Of a DNA stretch of 64,000 nucleotides, positions 57,917 through 64,000 are shown piece after piece. This stretch comes from Astropecten irregularis (lineage: Eukaryota; Echinodermata; Asteroidea; Paxillosida; Astropectinidae). Every line of letters starts with the position of its first letter. Position 1 is the stretch's first letter. The notes beneath the pieces are model-generated. The model ran no database searches. It was not told the DNA's origin and was given only the letters and a program-made list of their open reading frames with translations. Position numbers and translations under genes: made by a program. The DNA lies in assembly GCA_963971285.1 (NCBI GenBank), contig OZ020264.1:11980431-12044430 (forward strand), in the 5' to 3' direction.

Positions 57917-60900
57917 ATGCCTGGAGTGGGCAGGAACGATGAAGATGGCGAGGATAACTCCTTTGAAATGGAAGAATCTGTCGATTTTGGGACAAGTGCT
58001 GCTGCTGAAACTGGTCATGTCAATCCAGGTAAAAAAAAAATTGAATGAAAAAAAATAAAGAAAAGAGAAAAAAATGAACGCTCCTATTTTGAATATCGAC
58101 AACACTTCGGTTTTTCGGCGCGATAAAATCACCTCAAAACCTGATAAACGCACGAATTCACACAGGGGGAAACCTCGTGGAAACACAGAAATATTCCTCG
58201 TCTTTATTCTGAAGGAATTCTGGCTGTTTTTATGGTTTTATTCGCGAAAGGTTTTAGCCGAAAAAGATTTGTTTGGGAGCCATGTGGCGTCTGGATTTTT
58301 TTTTTTGGTCAAGGTCTATCGGTCATCGTAAACGTGATCGATGCTGGAAAAATGTTTCCTCGTCGCTTAACAATGTGGGAATATCTTCGATCTGTGGAGA
58401 TTTTGAACTTTAAAACACCTCCATTTCCTTGGAAACTGTTTATTTATCTCTGATCTGTTGTGGTGTAGTTTTTTGAGTGATTTTGGCTCCGATTTTTGTC
58501 GGCAGTTTCACGAGTTGTTCGCGATAATTATCATGCAGCGTCGTAATTATCGCGCGTTCAGACGTTATCAGCAATTCTCAGTCGAATCTTGTGGGAATTT
58601 ATCATAATTTCACAGTTTTCTTTACATTTTCTTAGATACATAATAAGATGATTGCTCATTTTTATCTTTTATTCTGCTTTTTTGGTCTTTCATAGCTGAA
58701 GAATCGCCCCCCACGAAGAAGAAAAAGAGCAAGAAGACCAAAAAGGAAAAGCGAAAAGAGGGGAAGTCCAAAAAACGCAAACGGTCGGCCGACAGGGAAA
58801 GTGGAGGGGTAAGTTTTTGTCGAATTTTAGTGTCAGTTTTAGTGGTATTTTTTTCAAATTTACATGGTTTTTAAGTTTAAAGAAAAACTGTAAAATTAAA
58901 TAAATATTTATTCTGACTTCATTTCTGGTTATGAAATGGTAAACTTGTTGAATTTGTTGTTGTAATTATTGACAATGTTCCATTTTCTTTTGACTAATTT
59001 TTTTTTCACTTCCTCAATGAAATTTGTTAACGTTAACTTCAATTTTTGTTTTGTTTCGCAATTTTTATTATAAAAATTATAATTTTGATTTCCGGTCGTC
59101 AACAGCGTTTTATGAAACGGTAGTTGGGAACCTGAAAATGTTTTCTGTTTTTTTTATTTTTTGAGTTGTTTATTGATTTTTTTTTAGAATTGTTTTGAAT
59201 TGTAATTTTCATTTAACATTTTGGATTTTGATTATTTATAATGCGTTGATTTATATATTAATTAATTAGCCGCTAATTAATTGATTTTTTCAGGGGGAGG
59301 GTTTAGGCTCGGTTTGCTTAGACAATTTCTCTTATTCGTAAATAAGGGCCTGTTTGTTTAACGCACGGGATCCCAGATTTGCGGATCCACGTCATATGCA
59401 GGGTACGCTAAAATGGGATCCGGATCAGCAGAATCCGTGATCCTGTGCGTTACACAAATAGGCCCTACATTTAGTTTTAAGAACTGTATAAATACTTTGA
59501 ACAAAATTGTAGTATTCTGCCCATAACGCTCAAATTTTCGTCACTTATAATGGGTCAAATACTACAGATTATTGACAGTACTGGGGTCGATTTCACCAAG
59601 TTCATCGTAACTTACTATCAATCGTAGGACTTATGATGCATTGCAGCCCTATGTAGGATACGATGGGTTATCTTTTGTAACTCGAGTTATGATCGACTGT
59701 AGGGCTTTGTGAAATCGACCCAATTTTAAACATTTATTATTCGTTTTTTGAAAAAGACTTTGAAAATCACATGAATGCCCATAGATTCTGTGCATGGCCA
59801 GAAAAATTGAGATCTCCCTAACGAGTAACTCTTTCCCGGAATCCCGGTCCTACTAATTGCCGACAAGTACTGACAGAAACCGACTACTACTGAAAAAAAA
59901 CAACCAAGATGGCGACCAATACTACTTCTGCGAGAAAAATACTTTTCCGTCCCCAAAAGTGAAAACACTTTATTTTCGGCCCCGGTTAAGAAAATAGTCT
60001 GCTAGTAACCTGAAGTGATTTCATTGCTTAATAGTTTGATGAAAGTTCTGTTAATTTTAGCGAAACTGTCCGTTATTTTCAGTTGTCATCGGAAGTTATT
60101 GTTGGATGTCTGTAATTAGGACGACCCGTCTTTCCATGTTGACCTATATTGCATATTACAAGTGTGGTGTTATTTTCCAGTTCTTACAATAATTAAGAAA
60201 TAAATTTGACGAAATTTAATATAGTACGTGCGATGAAGTAGGTTATTTTTGGTGGTTGTATACCGGAAGTTGAAGGAAATGCATGTATTATGGGAAAAAG
60301 GAAAAGTGGTTAGGTCAAACCATTTCCTTTTCGGAAGAACTGCGTATGCATCACAAAAAATGTTGTAGGTCATTCTGTGTCAGGGCTCCGAGCTTGTGAC
60401 GTCACACTCATAGTAACCCCTTAGGTATCCGGATGTTCGGACAAACAAGCCTCGTACATATGGCTTAGAAAATGGCGTCAACTCAACCATTCATAAAAAT
60501 ACATTTCACGAAAAATGGTGCAAATTTAGACCCTTCCAATTTTTGCGACTTTATATGAAATTTGCAGCAAATACTCAGAATACATTCTCACGGGGCCTTA
60601 TACCATACATACATGTAAACGTTGTACAACATTGTCCGAACTTCCGGGTAACTAAAGCTTTCAATAGCTCTAGGCATATTCTATAAATAGCTCGAGCACA
60701 GACCCCCTTTACATTTTTTATCTTTTGAAATATAATTGTATCTTCGTATGTTTTTGGCTTTGGCAAAAAACAACAAAAATTTCATGTCTTTTTGTCAGTA
60801 TGGTTTTTATTGTCAGGTTCATAAAAACTGTTTGAATAATTAGCTTGACCTTTGACCTTTGAACAGTCATGTCTGTGCAGTAGAATGCATGCATAAACAA

Positions 60901-63900
60901 ACACAATATCCCGTGAAGCATCCCATAATTAGTTTATCCTGCGAGCATCAAATATCGATCCTTTTGTGGACAGCCAGCCTGCAATGACATTTTTTGGTTA
61001 ATAAAATTCTAGCGCTAGCTGTCCCACAATGCATTTCTCATATACATTCAATGCACACTTCCTGGGGCCAATTTCATGGAGCTGCTTAAGCAGAAAATTT
61101 GCTTAAGCATGAAAAGTCCTCCTTAATCAAACAGGATTACCATCCAAATTTTCATGTGATGTTTACTGCTTTTGACTTGTATTCGGCCATTGTTTGCTGA
61201 GCATAACATTCACAAGGAGTTTTGGCTAGTATACTGATTTTATTAAAGGTTTTTGGTGCTTAAGCAAATTTTATGAAATTGGCCCTAGCTGGCTGATCGG
61301 GATATGTACATGTACGAATTGGATACATATTCGTGCCCAACAATAATACAATGAAGACCATAAGAAGCATTTATGTACTCGGCTTTGCTCTGAAAATATT
61401 TATAAATGTCATCCAATTTTGATTTTGTTTTGGTTTTTGTCTCCGTCAGGAAAGTGATTCCCCGCTGAGCGACGATGGCGAGATCATTTTCAAACACAAA
61501 AGCAAGAAAAAGAAAGACACAACTCCCAAGGTGAGCTAACTATTAAAGCTGAGCAAATTTTTGAGTTAAATCTGTTAATCTGAATAGTATCTGGTACACA
61601 GACTTCTTTCATTGCACATAAGCACTCCAGTTTGAATTTCCCAGACTAAAGATTCTGTTGCAATATCACATGATTTGTGGCAAGCTTTTGCATAGCGATA
61701 CCCATCTCTCGAACGGTCTGGTTCCTTTGTGCTATTCTTATGTATTATGAACAATGCATTTCCTGCAAGATGTCTGTTATGTAACTAAGCAAAAGTTTGC
61801 CCCGAATCATGTGATATAGCAACAGTGTCACTCTTAAGTCTGGAGAATTCGGGTTTTGATGTTTACGTACAGTGAAAGAATTCAGTTGTTCAATTTCAAC
61901 TCGAAAGGCTCATAATTCAAGAAGCACTAAGCATTTTAATTGCTTATCAATCTTAATTGCGTAAGCAAAGTTTGATACCATGTCACAATACATATCTCTA
62001 TGGCAATGACTGGTAATAAAATTAGACTTTTTTGTATTTTGTGACAAATCTAACCCGAGATTCTAGTCTTCATGCTGTTGGAAGCTAACGAATCGTGCTC
62101 TGGCATGGTTTGTTTAAGAGTCACTCTGCGAATGAAAATATGAGGGTTTTTTTTCAGTCGTGATGTGCCATGCCAGTTAGCCATTGGTTATCGTATGCAA
62201 AAGCATGCTTTGTGTGTACACTTAAAATGGATTCCGTGCATGTGTACTGTTTCTACTGCATAGTGCATACACAAACTTTTACATGTATGCTGTGTACACT
62301 GTATACACTGTATAATTGATTCTATGCATGTGCTGTTAGGACATGCTATTACCCATGTTGAATTCATTTGAGGGCACGCAGTGGTTCCAGTTACATTAAT
62401 GTCTTCCACTTGCCGATGCTTAGTGGGAGGTGGGAGGTGGTGGCGGGGGAAAGGGAGTTTGCTGCTCAAGCATTCAAATTTGTTCAGTACAGACAAAGTG
62501 TAGCGATTACCAACCAAAACTGCATGTTTTGTATGCAGCTGGTTCCCTGCTGATATTTGCTTAGCATTTTGTTTACTCAGTGGCATTTCTTGCTAAGCTG
62601 ACTCTTCGCTGAAATTGGGCCCTGCTAGGACAGTAAAGTGGAACGCTGCTATAACGAACATGGCGGGATGCACATATGTTGTCTGTTATAGTGGTCATTC
62701 GTTATAGTGAATTAAAGTGCCATTTTCGGTATGTATTGTACAAAAATTGGGAGTCAAGAATGATGTTCGGTATAGCTCAATGTGTAGTTTAACCTGAATC
62801 TTTTGTAGGAGAAGGACATCGGACCCAAGAGCTCCTTGGAGCTGATGCGGGAGTTTGGCATCGAGGAGTTTGAGATGGAATACATGGAAGCTGACTACGA
62901 GAGCCTCATCAACTACAAGCTCTTCTGCCAGCACGTCCGTCCGCTAGTCATCGAGAACGCTCCCAACCTCCCCACCACCAAGATGACCACGTTGCTGGCC
63001 TCCCTCTGGAGGGAGTTTGCCGCCAGCAACCCTAAGCGGGGCATGACCAGACCCCCTCCGCCACAGCTGCTCCTGTCTTCACCTGAGGCTTCCAAGGAGG
63101 TGTCCCCTTCCAAGGAAGGAGCGGTCGCCCAAGAGGAAGAGGAGGAGGAGGAGAAAGAAAAGGAGAAAGAGGTGGAGAAGGAGCCGGACGTGGAAGTACC
63201 CAAAGAGGTCAAGGAAACCAAAGGTAAGCAGGTTTAGGAACCTCAAGAAGGCAGCCAAGGGTATCACCAGCTTTACACCCTGGCTGTATCCTCGGTGCCC
63301 CAAATGATCCATCAGACAGTTCAGATTTTCTGTAGCAGTGGCCCTTGGCAAGGAAAAATTCCCCAGCCTTACTAGATAGTGATGAGTCGAGCAGATAGAG
63401 TAGGAAGTCTGGGGTGACACCATACTCTCTTTTTGAGTGTAAGCACGAAATTACTTCCTTGATCAAACAGGATCACCTACCAAATTTTCATGTGATGTTT
63501 ACTGCTTTTGACTTATATTCGGCCATTGTTTTGGCTTGTATACTGATTTTATTTACCAAGGTTTTTGGTGCTTAACAGGGATGAGATGTCTCAGATTAAA
63601 ATCTGATTTCAGACTCTTTTGTTTTAGATTTCAGATTGTTTTTCTCACAGGCTGTGCACAAAAGTATAGGAGATTTTTAGATTTTAGACATTTTATGCTC
63701 CCTGTCGGCTGTTTTCAGACATTTTTATCATTGGTCAATCTCATGTAAATTTTGGTGCTTAAGCAGCTCTATGAAATTGGCTCCTGGTCTTATCTTGCAT
63801 TTGACGATGATGGTCAGGTTAATGCTTTTCTTTCTCTGAATGGATTTACTTCTGGCAGCTAAAACCAAGTCAACCAGCAAGGACAAATCCAAGGGAAAGA

Positions 63901-63968
63901 AGCGGAAAGTCGCCCCCCTCAAGATCAAGATCGGACAGTCAGGGAGGAAACGAAAAACACACTCATCG
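57917..63968 (+). CDS. CHD4: Chromodomain-helicase-DNA-binding protein, CHD3/4/5 (Mi-2) N-terminal part, cut by window end
   Basis: ATP-dependent remodeller and core of the NuRD deacetylase complex; only the N-terminal 277 residues are in the window. Exons: 57917-58028, 58696-58808, 61450-61530, 62809-63223, 63859-63968; the last ends in a donor, so the PHD, chromo and helicase exons lie beyond. The start is M-P-G-V-G-R-N-D-E-D with an acidic run. Exon 2 is a dense Lys/Arg block (TKKKKSKKTKKEKRK). Exon 4 carries the CHDNT domain: LELMREFGIEEFEMEYMEADY, LINYKLFCQHVRPL and LASLWREFAASNP, followed by a Glu/Lys run. Exon 5 has APLKIKIGQSGRKRK, matching the segment before the first PHD finger in CHD4. 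One invertebrate gene usually stands for vertebrate CHD3, CHD4 and CHD5, so the symbol marks the family. Met at 57917 is preceded in frame by open sequence back to 57767, which reads as untranslated leader. Confidence 0.92.
59345..59466. repeat. AGGGCC-family MITE, complete copy
   Basis: AGGGCCTGTTTGTTTAACGC and the inverse GCGTTACACAAATAGGCCCT. It lies in CHD intron 2. Confidence 0.65.
59583..59721. repeat. MITE, GGGGTCGATTTCACCAA family, copy 2
   Basis: GGGGTCGATTTCACCAAG to TTTGTGAAATCGACCC, same interior as 24077-24213. Confidence 0.7.
61064..61286. repeat. MITE, GGGGCCAATTTCATAGAG family, copy 2
   Basis: GGGGCCAATTTCATGGAGC to TTTATGAAATTGGCCC. The shared interior is TTTTCATGTGATGTTTACTG. 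Confidence 0.65.
61566..61905. repeat. MITE, GAATTCTTTCACTGTACG family, CHD intron 3
   Basis: The left arm CACTCCAGTTTGAATTTCCC and the right arm GTACAGTGAAAGAATTCAG match the inverted arms of the copy at 19835. Confidence 0.55.
62637..62790. repeat. Dispersed repeat, copy 2
   Basis: GTGGAACGCTGCTATAACGA and ATGATGTTCGGTATAGC match the copy at 7041-7235. It ends 19 bp before CHD exon 4. Confidence 0.5.
63431..63785. repeat. MITE, GGGGCCAATTTCATAGAG family, copy 3, interrupted
   Basis: The family interior (TTTTCATGTGATGTTTACTG) and right end (AGCTCTATGAAATTGGCTCC) are present. A foreign block of about 170 bp rich in AGATTT words, bounded by GGGATGAGAT and ATCTCATG, sits inside at about 63578-63745. 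Confidence 0.5.
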
Positions 63969-64000
63969 GTAAGTCTGGAATACATTTTCCACAAGAGGGT

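Noticed and set aside
57735..58186. Other frames over CHD exon 1 (107 codons plus strand, 140 codons minus strand)
   Set aside because: Out of frame or antisense to the exon that splices into the CHDNT region.

Overview
The window is animal nuclear DNA. Genes are split into short exons with GT-AG junctions whose phases join cleanly, introns are AT-rich, and the space between exons is filled with tRNA-derived SINEs, many palindromic MITEs and microsatellites. The protein content (class I GLUT, TRAP-gamma, Mi-2/CHD, a TNF-receptor-like protein and an exonuclease-like-domain protein) and the repeat style suggest an invertebrate deuterostome, perhaps an echinoderm. That assignment is an inference and is not proven by the sequence.

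Five protein-coding genes could be built exon by exon. (1) Minus strand, 11.9-3.2 kb: a 12-exon facilitative glucose transporter of the SLC2A1/GLUT1-4 class, complete. (2) Minus strand, 20.4-14.1 kb: a 10-exon gene for a 734-residue protein with a DEDD/RNase H-like exonuclease-type domain whose acidic catalytic residues look replaced, then a long unrecognised region and a Lys-rich tail. (3) Plus strand, 23.3-40.6 kb: a 10-exon TNF-receptor-like type I membrane protein with cysteine-rich repeats, one membrane helix and a short tail without a death domain. (4) Plus strand, 48.2-50.5 kb: SSR3 (TRAP-gamma), complete in 5 exons. (5) Plus strand, from 57.9 kb past the window end: the N-terminal part of a CHD3/4/5 (Mi-2) chromatin remodeller.

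Non-coding layout. 0-3.2 kb holds MITEs and no gene. The GLUT introns carry several MITE families, SINEs and a CAG/CAA stretch. At 20.8-21.8 kb, between genes 2 and 3, lies a near-perfect 995-bp foldback element flanked by a 9-bp duplication. The introns of gene 3 hold a 3.3-kb minisatellite of 83-bp units (26.6-30.0 kb) and a 6.5-kb hAT-like insertion (31.7-38.2 kb), which itself contains a five-unit array that looks like Helentron/HINE elements and carries about 30 copies of the octamer TGACGTCA. At 43.4-47.8 kb, between genes 3 and 4, is a 4.5-kb element made largely of TTACC/GGTAA repeats, with an LTR remnant inside. At 50.5-57.9 kb, between genes 4 and 5, no gene was found, but a promoter-like module occurs three times; the third copy lies just upstream of the CHD gene.

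The genes do not form an operon or pathway. They are independent housekeeping or signalling genes: sugar import, ER translocation, chromatin remodelling, a receptor, and a possible nucleic-acid-binding protein. The most notable items are the pseudo-exonuclease, the foldback element, the nested hAT/HINE array, the repeated promoter-like module, and a 21-bp perfect hairpin in the presumed 3' UTR of the receptor gene.
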